A stretch of DNA of 64,000 bases from Dicyema japonicum (lineage: Eukaryota > Dicyemida > Rhombozoa > Dicyemidae), in NCBI GenBank assembly GCA_011109175.1, contig RDEW01000007.1, positions 181,154 to 245,153 of the forward strand, given 5' to 3'. Position 1 is the first letter of the stretch. Each line of letters begins with the position of its first letter. Below, one piece after another: positions 21,291 to 33,000 of this stretch. Both the position numbers and the translations under genes were made by a program. The notes beneath the pieces were generated by a model. That model had not been told where the DNA came from and searched no databases. It worked only from the letters and a program-made list of their open reading frames with translations.

Positions 21291-21572
21291 ATGGATGGCT
21301 GTGGGAATGATTATTCATTAAATAATCTGAAGTATCGATGTCATCAATTAATAAAGAATCAAAATAATGTTAAACAAAAGTGGTACAACTACATGACATC
21401 TCATCTTACTCCAAATTATCAATATATCAACAATATTCAACATAAGCTTGTACCGCAATATAGAAAGGCGACTGAGAAATACTACTACCCTAATATGTAC
21501 TACTATTATCCACAAAATATGAGTGAAAATGATGATATCACAGTATTTAACTCTGATGAATCAAACATTTAA
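21291..21572 (+). CDS. Small orphan protein, Tyr/Asn-rich (93 aa)
   Basis: Open frame of 93 codons from the first ATG, starting MDGCGNDYSLNNLKYRC. The C-terminal half is very rich in Tyr, Asn and Gln (a YYYPNMYYYYPQN run) with an acidic tail. No signal peptide, membrane helix or family motif is evident. Support for it being real comes from position: it diverges from CYC1 by 69 bp, and its stop codon is embedded in an AATAAA poly(A) signal that mirrors the one ending SEL1L. It may be a fast-evolving protein or may have short introns missed here. Confidence 0.5.
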   Translation: MDGCGNDYSLNNLKYRCHQLIKNQNNVKQKWYNYMTSHLTPNYQYINNIQHKLVPQYRKATEKYYYPNMYYYYPQNMSENDDITVFNSDESNI

Positions 21573-21590
21573 TAAAGAATGTCTTTATTA
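21570..21590. terminator. Bidirectional poly(A) signal shared by convergent genes
   Basis: The 21-bp stretch reads TAATAAAG, a 5-base spacer (AATGT), then CTTTATTA, an inverted repeat. On each strand it reads TAATAAAG: the stop codon TAA overlapping AATAAA. It therefore ends both the 93-aa gene (plus) and SEL1L (minus), with 15 bp between the two stop codons. Confidence 0.7.
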
Positions 21591-23530
21591 TATTTTAATA
21601 ATATTAATAACAAATCCAGAAATAATAATAAGTAATAGAGTTATTCCAATATTGACAATATTATAGTGATTAACCAATTTCATTTTATATATTGCCAATT
21701 TAGATGATAACCACGTCTCAAATAATTGTCCAGCATTCGTATAATATAATTCAGCAGAATGCAAATCCTTACCAATTCCCAAACCATGTTCATACATATA
21801 TCCAATATTAAACATTGCTTCATAATCAGTGAGTGATATAGCCAAATAATGATTAAAGGCGGAGGACATATCAGTCGAAATACCCAATCCATGGTAATAC
21901 ATTTCTGCTAATATTTTGTGAGCACCCATATTATTATGTTTGACCAATCTCTTGAGTAATTGGACAAGTCTTTCATTAGCATTATTTATATTCAATTTAA
22001 TGATTCCCTTCAAATCTATGATAATACTACACTTAACTTTTATAGAGAATATAGACTGCATTATCAATAGCAGGGACAACCCCTATTTCAATCAAAAAGG
22101 TATAATAATTGTATGCTCTCTGATAATCCCCATTCTTCCATAATCTATAAGCTTTCATTGCTAAATATCTCCAAGGACCATTATCTGTGACTACTTGGTT
22201 GAGCTATAATATCACAATTTGGTAACCTCAGCAGATATTGAACATGATTCAAATATTCCCAATCCAATAGCATGTTGCTCAGCCAAATAGAAAATAGAAG
22301 GAATATTTTTCATAACACTTCCCAAAGTGAATATTTCTCTTGCATTATATTTTTCACTATCATCATATCCAATCCCGAACAATTTCATTATTCCATAATG
22401 TAAACAAGCATTTCCATCCTTAAATGTATTATCGTCAGTAAAATAGTTAGCATAACTAGTATTGAGGTATTCTCTAGCACGTGTATAATTCTGATCAACT
22501 CCCAATCCATATAAATACATAATTCCAAGTCCAGTATATGCCTCTGACATATTATAACTAACTCCTTTGTCAAACAGAAACTTTGCATAACTATAATTCT
22601 TTGAAATGAAGGGAGTTCCCTCCAAGTAAAACTATTATAATAACAATACTAACATGGCCAAGGAATGAGGCGGCTTCCATAGAACCATGAGAATATGCAT
22701 CATTAAAAATATCAAATGCTTGTTTTAAAGCATTAGGATTATATGATGAATCACCCAGAAGGAATTTAGCCACATCAAGCTGAGTTTGGGAATGTTTTGA
22801 AAAGAATAGAGACACATAGTTAATATATTCTGATTGAGAACTATCCCATGATATATAGTTGTGTCTATCCTTAGAAATGGTAGGGAAGTCACCAATAATA
22901 CTCTCCCATTTGGTCATATTTGTGACAACTATTAATTAATCACTAAAATACTTAATTTAGATATATCCCTAAGACGATCATTCGCCTGATGACAATCCTT
23001 CTCTACTGATATTCCACGTAAATATCTATGAGCCTTATATTATTCAAACAATAACCATATTAAGACCAGCAAACATATTCTTCTCATAATCTGAACTTTG
23101 AATGAACATTAGTCCACGTGGAAGATCAGCATCAACATAAAGTCCTACAGAATAGAATAAGCCAATAGCCTTAATAAATAATAATAATACATATTGTGCG
23201 AATGAAGAACCCTCCAATGCTAAATTAGTAAGACTATTTACATGTTCTGTCTGGTTATCATACAAAACATCCATTAAAGTGATAAAGCTGTAAATAGCAT
23301 TACCATTATTTCCGAGTCCTTTAAGGGTATTCAATCTCAATATACAACTAATTGTACTCAGAGTTATTCAAATCCTCAATAAACCATTTGTTAAGAATGT
23401 CATTGTGGGGAAGTGAAAATGAATCCTTATGAGTAGTCCAAAAATCATTGAAATCATCAATTCCACTAAAAGACATGTAAGGAGAGGAGATAACTAATAT
23501 ATATTTATCAATTACTTCGAATTCTATCAT
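21588..23530 (-). CDS. SEL1L: SEL1L/Hrd3-like ERAD adaptor, Sel1 repeats plus C-terminal membrane helix
   Basis: ER-membrane adaptor that with the HRD1 ubiquitin ligase selects misfolded proteins for degradation (family knowledge). Exons: 23,530-23,358; 23,335-23,191; 23,169-23,056; 23,033-22,952; 22,928-22,654; 22,631-22,227; 22,203-22,038; 22,015-21,588; seven introns of 22, 21, 22, 23, 22, 23 and 22 nt. The exons total 1,788 nt (595 aa) in one frame. Sel1 repeats are plain: AYTGLGIMYLYGLGVDQNY, EMYYHGLGISTDMSSAFNHY, MFNIGYMYEHGLGIGKDL. MAHRYLRGISVEKDCHQA matches the SEL1L block MALGYRYW-GI-V--SCE-A. A C-terminal helix VNIGITLLLIIISGFVINII ends the protein. No signal peptide is visible at the chosen ATG, and a possible 22-nt intron overlaps the first codons, so the true 5' exon may be upstream in the duplicated region. 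Confidence 0.9.
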
Positions 23531-23704
23531 TATTTTTCACAACGTTCAATACTAATCATTATGAATCCTTATGAGTAGTCCAAAAATCATTGAAATCATC
23601 AATTCCACTAAAAGACATGTAAGGAGAGGAGATAACTAATATATATTTATCAATTACTTCGAATTCTATCATTATTTTTCACAACGTTCAATACTAATCA
23701 TTAT
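23421..23704. repeat. 142-bp exact tandem duplication covering the SEL1L 5' end
   Basis: Unit 23,421-23,562 is repeated as 23,563-23,704 without visible differences. The unit includes the annotated SEL1L start and part of its first exon. The upstream copy cannot be read through: its frame ends in two stops at the junction. Confidence 0.95.
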
Positions 23705-23740
23705 ATACATAAATACGCTTAGAAGATGATCTTTTGTCGT

Positions 23741-24078
23741 GGGAATCTATATATTTGATGTTATAATAATACTTATTCTTTCATATAATGAATTGTCAAA
23801 TAATTGTCGGGATTCTACTTTTAGTATAATTATGGTTAATAAGAACATGGTACACATCATCCCTTTTATTTATTTTAATTTTATGTAATTTAAAATAATT
23901 ATAAATATTGGGAATCTATATATTTGATGTTATAATAATACTTATTCTTTCATATAATGAATTGTCAAATAATTGTCGGGATTCTACTTTTAGTATAATT
24001 ATGGTTAATAAGAACATGGTACACATCATCCCTTTTATTTATTTTAATTTTATGTAATTTAAAATAATTATAAATATT
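23741..24078. repeat. 169-bp exact tandem duplication
   Basis: Unit 23,741-23,909 (starting GGGAATCTATATATTTGATG) is repeated as 23,910-24,078 without visible differences. Non-coding and AT-rich. It lies between SEL1L and the LINE 5' end, only 36 bp from the 142-bp duplication. Confidence 0.95.
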
Positions 24079-24231
24079 ATTAAACATTCTTAAAGAATAC
24101 TCATACAAACTCCACTTCACTGGGGGATTTCCATAAATACGAAGAATGGACGTTTTCCACTTCTCTACCGACGTTTTTCTTTAATCGAACTACTCTCGTC
24201 TATTGTTAGAAGGTCGTTGTGATACTTTTTC

Positions 24232-25338
24232 ATGCCTGTCGTTAGAAAAGCTACTACAAAAAAGAATACTAAAATCAAAAAGACTAACTCTGGAGAGGTC
24301 TTAAAGGAGAATTATATTGAAAACGATGAGACTACCTCTGGAGGGGTTTTAAAGAATAGCTGTATTGAAAATGTTAAGGATCTGTCTCTGAAGCCTCCTT
24401 TTGAATACTCTGGGAATGCTTTTATACAAATCACTGTTATGTCAAATATGGGAGCCATCAAAATCTCTAACTTACTGTACTCGTTCGACTTGACAGGGTC
24501 TATCAGATTGAGCCACAAAGGCTCCGGGATCTTCCGCCTCGAATTCAGGAAGGAGGAGGACAAAAGAAACTTTTGTGAACATGTGAATGCTACTTCACCT
24601 TTTGGTCTTGGAAACCATTGCTTCAGTGAAATCCGAGTGAGACCGCCTGAAATTGTGTTGAAGAACCTGCCCTTTTGTGTTGATGATAACGACCTTCATG
24701 AATTTGTCAAGAAATTAGCTTCCTCTACTACGAGCATATGCCGTTTCTACAAGGGAGATAGGACACTCCCTCTTGCAAAAGTTCTAGTTGGATCAAGGGC
24801 GGAGGCTACATAGAATGTCACTCTTGGTTTCAACGTTGCCCACGTGCCAATTACATGTAAATAGTACAGAAGAGGCTCACCTAGGTGTTTCAAGTGCTAA
24901 CGCTATAGACACATATCCTCCTTCTGTAAGGAGAAGACAAAATGTCTCCGTTGTGCAGGGGAACACGACCTGACTGCTTGTGGAGAGATTCCTGGGAACA
25001 TAATGAATTGCATAAATTGTGGCTCGTCCTCACATTGTGCCAGATATGGTGGATGCCCAGCCGCCAAGAAATCTGATCAGAGGAAAGCAACTAAAGGCGA
25101 TGGACATGCGATAATAGGCAATATTGGGAGAACGTGGACAGCAAAGACAGTTATGTCAAAGTCGGCACCTAAAATTTGTCGAAAACCGAAGGATGTCTCA
25201 CCCAATCTATCAGAGAAGATACACGCTGAAATATCGGAGATTATGTCTCGGTTAAACAGTTTGTGCTCTATTGCACATGCGGATTTAATGGAAACGGTGA
25301 CCTTGGCTTTGAAGAAGCAAGGTCACCTAAATGTTTGA
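24232..25338 (+). pseudogene. LINE ORF1 (RNA-binding, CCHC zinc knuckles)
   Basis: Gag-like first ORF of an APE-type LINE. A Lys/Thr-rich basic N-terminus (MPVVRKATTKKNTKIKK) is followed by an RRM-like region with EIVLKNLPFCVDDNDLHEF at about residues 142-160, then after a frameshift near 24,810 three zinc knuckles at 24,880-25,070: CFKC...HISSFC, CLRCAGEHDLTAC and CINCGSSSHCARYGGC. The region 25,003-25,338 continues as a helical tail. A stop lies inside the first knuckle. ORF2 follows about 50 bp later in the same orientation. Confidence 0.82.
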
Positions 25339-26970
25339 AGCAAGGACTAAAAATAGTGCTAGTGAATGCCTGATCCTTAGGGAAAATGCATAATAAACTA
25401 GCACTACTTGGAGGGCCTCCAAGATCGACATCTTGGTTGTCATTGAGACGAAATTAAAGAAAGCGAAGAGTAATATAATGACTGGATACAATTCTGTGGA
25501 CATTTTATGGAAGGCTGGAGCAGTTGCTGGTACGGGAACGTCTATTTTCTACCGGGAATGCCTCCGAATTCGTAATCCAAAAGTCGTTTGTGATGCATTG
25601 TGTGAATTTGTAAGCATGGGCGTTTGATGCGACGGAGTATGGATTAGTGTGGAGGTCTATACTCTAAGAATCTTGAGACTTGTTCTACAGATATCACTGA
25701 GTTCTACAACAAGAATCCTTATACTATCTTAATTGGGGATCTTAATTCGAAGAACACTAGTTATGGTTGTAGCAAAACAAATCAACATGGACGACGTTTA
25801 GAAATATTGTCTGATTCATGTGGCTTTGTGATCCTTACGTCGGATGACCCAAATCATTTTTCTTATCGTGGTGGCGACAAACTCGGCGTGTTCCTAGTAT
25901 CGCCAGCTCTATCTGTGTATGTGGAAAAGCCAAAAACTCTATGGGATATCGGGAGTGACCATATTCCACAAGTATTAGTTATTACTTTGAGACCAGATGT
26001 TTGGAAGATGTCTTCTTGAGGTTCAACATATCTAATTTGGATTGGGCCCACTATAGGGTCTTCATATCCAATAATTTGTTTGTTCTACTGAGAGAGTTTT
26101 CAACCATAGAAGGTATCAATGCTGCAAGTAGAGAATTAACAAATCTACTGCAGTCATATCTTCGTCTGTATTCACGAAGGGTTTTCTCAAAAAAATCATT
26201 ATTTTGTTTCGTCAATTATTATGAGGCTTATTTGGGAGAGGAATCGCCTAAGGGCAAAGCAAAGACGTTGTGTTGACAAAATAGACGGGGAATTCATATC
26301 AGCCAGAATCAGGATGATGAAGGAAGCAATCAGCAATATATGGAAGGAGGAGACTGACCGTATATGGAGGGCTGAGGCTGCAAAAATTGATATGAAGAAT
26401 CCCTCTTTTTGGAAATGCTATCAGAAGATAATGTGTCCGAAGTCAGGTGCAGAAAAAATTATACTGGATAAACCAGACGGGGGAGTATGCATAACGGAGG
26501 AAGCACCTTCAATATTCAAGGATCAGCTCCAAAAAATTCAGGGTGTGGATCCGTGGAGTTTGATCCTTGATAACAAAAAGAAGGTGTCTGCCGATATATT
26601 TAAACACTCTGACAAGGAACTACTTATTGCTGATAGCACTGTCAGCATCTTTGAAGTGATGAAAGCTATTAGGGAATGCAAGGTCAATGCTCCAGGATAT
26701 GACCACATATCAATGAAACTTATCAAAGAGCGTCCGGATATTTTGTTTGACTATCTGCGATGTCTTTATGACGGGTGTTTGCGACTTGGCCACTTGCCTC
26801 TAATATGGAAGAAAGCTGTTGTGAGGATGATTCCAAAACCAGGGAAGCCAAAAAGAGATCCGGCAAGCTACAGACCAATTAGCTTGATATGTTCTTTCGT
26901 GAAAGTGATTGAACGTATCATTTTCAAAAGGCTAAGCAGACATATAAAAGAAAACGACCTTCTGATTCTG

Positions 26971-27490
26971 GAGCAGTAGGGTTTTCGTCTCGGAAGAAAC
27001 TGTGCAAACTGTTTCTTTCTACTGAATTCTGAAATCATGAAACAAAGGATTCCAAGAGACAAATAAACTTATTATGTCTTGATATCTCGAAAGCATTCGA
27101 CAGTGTATGCCATGAAGCGTTGTTAAAGCAGCTTGTATCAGCATGTGTTCCAACATACCTATTTGTTTGGCTAAGAAATTATCTTCAGGAAAGATAATCT
27201 TTTGTGANAGAAGAGAATGACTTTCTGTTTCCTGAGCAGTAGGGTTTTTTCCAGAAGAAGCTGTGCAGACTGTTCCTTTCTACTAAATTGTGGAATCATG
27301 AAAACAAGGGATTCCAAGAGGCAAATAACTCATTATGTCTTGATATCTCGAAAGCATTCGACAGTGTATGCCATGAAGCGTTGTTAAAGCAGCTTGTGTT
27401 CCAAGATACCTATTTGTTTGGCTAAGAAGTTATCTTCAGGAAATACTATTTTTTGTGAAGGTTTGTGGAAATATATCCGATGCAATGTTA
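26971..27490. repeat. 263-bp imperfect tandem duplication inside LINE ORF2
   Basis: GAGCAGTAGGGTTTT begins at 26,971 and again at 27,234; the two copies run through DISKAFDSVCHEALLKQL and differ at roughly one base in ten plus small indels. An ambiguous base (N at 27,208) lies close to the junction. Confidence 0.85.
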
Positions 27491-27581
27491 TTCAAGAGAA
27501 GAATACCACAAGGTTCAGTATTGAGCCCTATTTTGTTTAATATATTCATTGCGAGTTTTCCACGTCCGAGGAATATTAATA

Positions 27582-27677
27582 CAGTATGACCTCCATTTGG
27601 AACAGACCTCTGTTTTGGGAAACCTCTGTTTTTGGGACAATTTTTCAAAATGGATGCTCCGAATGGAGGTTATACTG
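27582..27677. mobile_element. 96-bp MITE with TA duplication (pogo/Tc1-mariner type)
   Basis: Inverted ends CAGTATGACCTCCATTTGGA and, reversed, CAGTATAACCTCCATTCGGA, flanked by TA on both sides (27,580-27,581 and 27,678-27,679). The interior also pairs partly (TTTTTGGGACAATTTTTC loop region), so it can fold into a hairpin. It interrupts the LINE RT just before the YADD active site. The CAGT(A/C)-ACCTC start resembles pogo/Tigger termini. Confidence 0.85.
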
Positions 27678-28284
27678 TACTAGACTTCTTATTTATGCGG
27701 ATGACGTAATCGTGGTAAACACAAATCTTCTATATCTGAAGGAAAAATCCGGGAGTATGTAAACCAGATTGACCAATGGTGCAGCTTGAGAGGGTTAAAG
27801 CTCTCTACTGAAAAGTCATGTACACTCCGAATAAGCAATGTGAAAAGTACCTGAAACAGAAATACACACTGGGAGTAAACAATGCACACAATCTGCGCTA
27901 CCTGGTGGTCGACCATGGACACGCAGGATATTACATGGACGACATAAAGGAGAAAAGAAAGAGAGCTTTTCAATCACTCCTATGTACAAGGAAGTTATAC
28001 GTTAGCATTGACACCTACCTATTCATCCTCAAAGGAGTTATTCTCCACAGCCTACTTTATGAGTGCGAGAAGTGGTTCTCCTCTCCGTAGAAGGAGAAGA
28101 TCTTATTCATCCTAGAGAAGACTAGGAGGGCTGCAATTAAGCTTTCCGTAAACAAGAAATCGAAAGACTGTCTAAGCGAGGACGAAAACAAGCAGTTAGA
28201 GCTGATTGGCAGGATTGCGGAGGATCGGATCAATAGTTTCAGAAAGAGATTAAAGATCCAGGACACGTATATAAAACTCGGAAA

Positions 28285-30062
28285 ACCTCTTTATCACATT
28301 TCCATCGTGTTCTTTTAGACATATTTTCTCCACAAATCTGTATACTCTTGAATGCCTTTTCGCGTGCTCTACTAAGGTTGTCTTCTTCATTATAAACAAT
28401 GGGCTCACATGATTATGGATTTTACGGGTAGGTTGAACCCATAAAATTATAAAATGGAATCTGTCTCGTGCTTTTATGAATAGTAATATTTTATTGAAAT
28501 AAAATATATTTGTTTCTAAATCGGCCATTCCGTATTTTTAAAAACTTTCGATTACTACCACAACCTTTTAATTACTTAATTCTAATACCCATGAGTATTC
28601 GTCGTTTATGTGAGAACAAGTCGATAAGATCGGCTAGATATTTGTCACGAGGTTTTTTTTAATTATAAGCGAAATTGGAGGTTTAGTCGACATTATTCTT
28701 GTGGTTTGACAAAAGATGCACCTATTACTTCTTGAACTTCTTTTCTCGTTAGATTGTACATTCTTTAAAAGACTGTATAACCTGTCTCTACCAAAATGGC
28801 ATAATTGTGTTCAGTATATTTTTAAATCAGCAACACTAGTTACCTCAATCACTAGAATCTTTTATTCTGTTTGATCAGACGTAAAAAATCTCATCATGAA
28901 TCCATTTTAAGGTAAAATTGTTTTTTATTTTCAAACTCAAAAGATTCACAATTTACTGAGCTCATATTTTGGCCTTTTATGAATTTGAGGACAATCATAA
29001 TTCATTTTTAATTTTTATATTTTTTCCATTTCGTACGGCGACAGACTCAGGTAACTCATTTTATCGTGTGGAATGGATTATACTTTATTAAAATAGTATT
29101 AAAAAATATATAATAAATTGATATCATTATCTCATTATTTTATAAAATAATATGTTTTATTCTAAAAATGTGAAGTACAGTCGGCAAATGGCGGGNTATT
29201 TGGAAACTTTGTGACCAATTCTGAAACACGAGATAAAGGAAACCAATCCAGCCTCATTCGGGTCTCTTCCGTTCCTACGTTCAATGTCAAAAATATTGGA
29301 AAAACTAATTTTTTTAATAACTAAGGACGATCTACTAGACATGTCAATTCAGCACATGTTCAAAACAGAACACTCAACTTCCACCTAATTTTACACACTG
29401 ACAGTTTTGATCGTCATTGGATTCGCAAACCAATCATCTAAAAGCTGTTCTCTGTTTCGTGAATGTTCATAATCGAATCTGTTCCTATGAGAAAATTAAC
29501 TTGGAAAATATTCCATTAGGAATTTCTAGAAACTTTAGTTGATTAATTTTTCTTAGTGGAAAAGGTGGTCAAGAATTACATTCTACATGAAATATTTCGG
29601 ATAACATTTCAGACACTTGGGCGACCCACTAAGATTTTGTAAGGAAAAAAGAGAACATGTGACTTTTACAATTAACAACAGTGACATGAATGTAAAAAAA
29701 ATTTTTTTCTATTAAAGTGTCACGTACGTACAGGAAGTGAGTCAGTTCTCTGGACAAACACCGTGAAAGGATGAGGCGGATTTTAAAGAACGCCGGGATC
29801 ACCTGACGACCACGTATCTTTTTAATATGTCTGATTTAAATAAATATTTTGTGGATACTCAGATTGGTAGTTTATTTATTAATATTTATTCTATTAAGGA
29901 ATATTTTGATAAAGTTATTAATAATCCCAATTAAATTAGTAAATATCTAATGTGCGTAAATAATCCTTAAAAGGCGGCAATTTCATTTTCATCGAACAAA
30001 CCGATAATTCTCTCAAACAAATAATTCATTAAGCATATTTCTGTTTTATATCATTCTTAACA
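28285..30062. other. Long AT-rich interval without recognised gene
   Basis: About 1.8 kb between the LINE 3' end and the last exon of the spectrin giant. Minus-strand open stretches at 28,250-28,528 (FIILWVQPTRKIHNHVSPL, then KKTTLVEHAKRHSRVYRFV) and 29,157-29,342 (FDIERRNGRDPNEAGLVSF) look protein-like but were not identified. An N lies at 29,196 inside the second. Confidence 0.4.
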
Positions 30063-33000
30063 TTATCGGATATATGTGCTTTGTTTATTCTTCCAGAAAA
30101 TATATTGAGGGAATTGAGCCACACAAACATCTTTCTCAATATTCTATTATTAATAAACATGCCATACATCTATAATCCTACTTGATAATATTTTGTCTAA
30201 TTTATTCACAAATTCATCCAAATCACGTCTGAATTTCATTACATCCTCATTTGTAATACTACTTGGCATTAATTTATTGCATTCATTAATAATTCCAATA
30301 TTCAATCTGTCATATTCATCACACATATCTCTTAAATGGTCATTATGCGGATTTATTCTCAGTAGATTTTCAGCCCAAATACGTGGATAACTCAAAAGCC
30401 TTTCATTTTCTGTTTTAAACTGCAAAAGTTAGAAAAGTCAATTACTCGTATAATTGAAGGAAACTTATTGAATTTTTCTAAATTTTTAATAAAGTTTATT
30501 GTCAAATTAATAATATTTATTATTTCATTTTCATTTTCTAATCTAAAGTCTTCCAAAATAATTCCAGTCAAGGAGATCAAATTATTCCACGCAGAAATAA
30601 CATGTTCGAAATTTTCAGTAATATTCCCCTTCAAGTCATTCCTTCCTTCTAAATCAAGATTTTCATAGGAAACAATCAATTTCCCCATAAGTAATAAATT
30701 TTGGTATAATAAATTAATGTTAATCTGTAAAATATATCAATATATAAACCAAATCATCTCTTTCCTCATTTAATATATCATGGAATTGTTTATTCAGTTT
30801 TACTATTAATTCTATATTTTGGTGACAAATTTCCGTAAAATTATTCCATTTGCTGAGAGTCTCTTTAAGCCAATGTTTACGATTATTAATCATTATTTTA
30901 GCCTGTTTAGCATATTCGGATATATTTTCTAGTGATTTCTGTAATTTTTTCTGTTCATTATTACAAATGTTCCCGGTTAATTCACATAAATCACTCAATG
31001 ATTGTATTCCTCCTACATGTTCATCAATTTCCTGTTCCAATTCCTAAATAAATTAATATAGAGTAACATTTAGTTTGTTAGTAAATGAATCAACTTCTGC
31101 AGATGTTCCGTCAACAAACACTAATGGAATGTTTAGGGAGTCTCTAGTTAACGACAACCATTCCTCTAATATATCAAAATCATGATTTATTGATAATGAC
31201 TCTTTTGCATTGACAATACTACAATATAACATGATAATACTATTTTATCCCCCGGTACAGCAGTGATTTCCATTTCAAGTCAACTTCATCTAACAGTCTA
31301 GATTTTTCGGGTGGTACATTTCCTAGTTTTGTCAGCTGTGTTTTATGATTTTTGAATTGTCTAATCAATGCCTCGACATATGGTAGAGGATTTTCTGAAC
31401 TTTTCATATTCTTTAGTATGTCTTCAGCTTTTCTACAATTTTATATATTTTGTCTGGTAGATTAACAGGTACTTTAAGTCTTCTTTTAATTTCCTCCTCA
31501 ATTTTTGAAAGTTTATTAGTTATACAAACAACATCAAAAACCCAATCAAATTTTGTAGGAGCAATCTTTTTGGCAATTATTTTTAAGTGTCTGTTTGTAG
31601 TCTTTCCTTTCTTTATATATTTTTTAAGTTCAACGAGTGATTCATCAGACACATTTTTGTTCATAATATTTTCAATATAAAATAATATCTCATTCAATGA
31701 TGTTAATAATTGTTTCAATTTATCTTCGTCATCTATTCCACAATATTCACTTTCAGCAGTCTCATTCTCGTTTATGCTAAATTTATGATAACAAATACTT
31801 TAACATAACACCCGCTATTTTTGACATTTCATTCTTAAAATAGTCCATTACTTTATTATATTTTGTATTATTTGATATTTTTGATAATGGTACTTCCATC
31901 TTCTTTATAATGTCTTGTAGTTTTTTCATTTTGAGGGGAATTGTATCTTCTGACCTGTTATTTAACTCTCTGTGACATTCTTCCAATATATTCTGTCCCT
32001 TCTCTGCATAAATATTAAATTCTTGTTGGGCCTACAAATTTATACTTTCAATCACATCTTTTTGTATCATTTCCTCGTTTTCGACAAGTTTAATAGATTT
32101 TAAACTAATTTTATTTAAAATGGAAAACTTTTCTATTTTCTCATTAACTGAATTCAATCGATCTCTAAGTCTGTTTACTGTAAGAGACATTCCATCATTT
32201 TGTGCAAATTCACTCAAAATTTCAATTTTTACATTTAATTGCTTTAAATGTGAAAGTATTTCTTGGATGTTTTCCAATTTAAGCTCCGCTTGATTTTCGT
32301 ATGACTCAAGACTTTGAACAATTTCTTCATGCATATCATAATATGTAAAATTTTCGTATTTAAATGATCTACGGTTATTAATTAAATTACATTGTTTCAT
32401 CCATAATACTTAAATCAAACTAATTTGCTCATTACAATAAAACCTGATTGCTTTCTTTCAACGAAGCTTCATGAATTCGGTTAAACTATAATATACATAC
32501 ATTATACTTGTGAGGACAAACAATTGTATCTTTCTCGTAAATTAAACTTTTCATTTTCAACCCATTGTATTGTCCTAAGTGATCTCTCAATCGCTAATAA
32601 CAAGGGCTCTTTATGCTTGATTTCCCTCAATATTTTATCAATCTAGTAAATTATAATTTATTTGACCTATTAAGAAAATTCCTGAGCATTATAAATACTA
32701 TATTTGTCAAGTTTCCTTTCATGATTGATAACCCATTTGTCAAAATCTTCTTTTTTATCTTCAATTACACCCCACTCAGCCTTTTCCGACTTAAATCTCG
32801 TAGCAATCCCATTTATCTACCAGTCAATCGTTCGTTAAATTTATTATGACAATTTACTTATTCTGCTCTTAATTTTTGTACTTTCATTCCAAATGAACCT
32901 TCAAATTCGTCAAATGAGTAATTTATGACATTCTGCTCTATTATTTTGTCAAGTTGTCCATGTTTTTGTTTAATATTTTCAATAAATTGCTTTAATAGGA

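Larger units (their letters stand above)
25385..28280 (+). pseudogene. LINE ORF2 (APE endonuclease and reverse transcriptase, Jockey/CR1-like)
   Basis: APE endonuclease at 25,390-26,018: LDILVVIETKLKK-like start, ILIGDLNSKNTSYG (about 25,725-25,765) and GSDHIP near 25,950 (catalytic SDH). RT at 26,221-27,720: NAPGYDHISMKLI, RMIPKPGKPKRDPASYRPI (26,828-26,884), CLDISKAFDSVC, RRIPQGSVLSPILFNIFI (about 27,500-27,550) and LLIYADDVIVVN (about 27,690). The thumb follows at 27,818-28,090. A 263-bp segment containing the first catalytic Asp is tandemly duplicated, a 96-bp MITE separates FPRPRNIN from RLLIYADD, and there are several frameshifts. The 3' end is not clear-cut. Confidence 0.85.
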
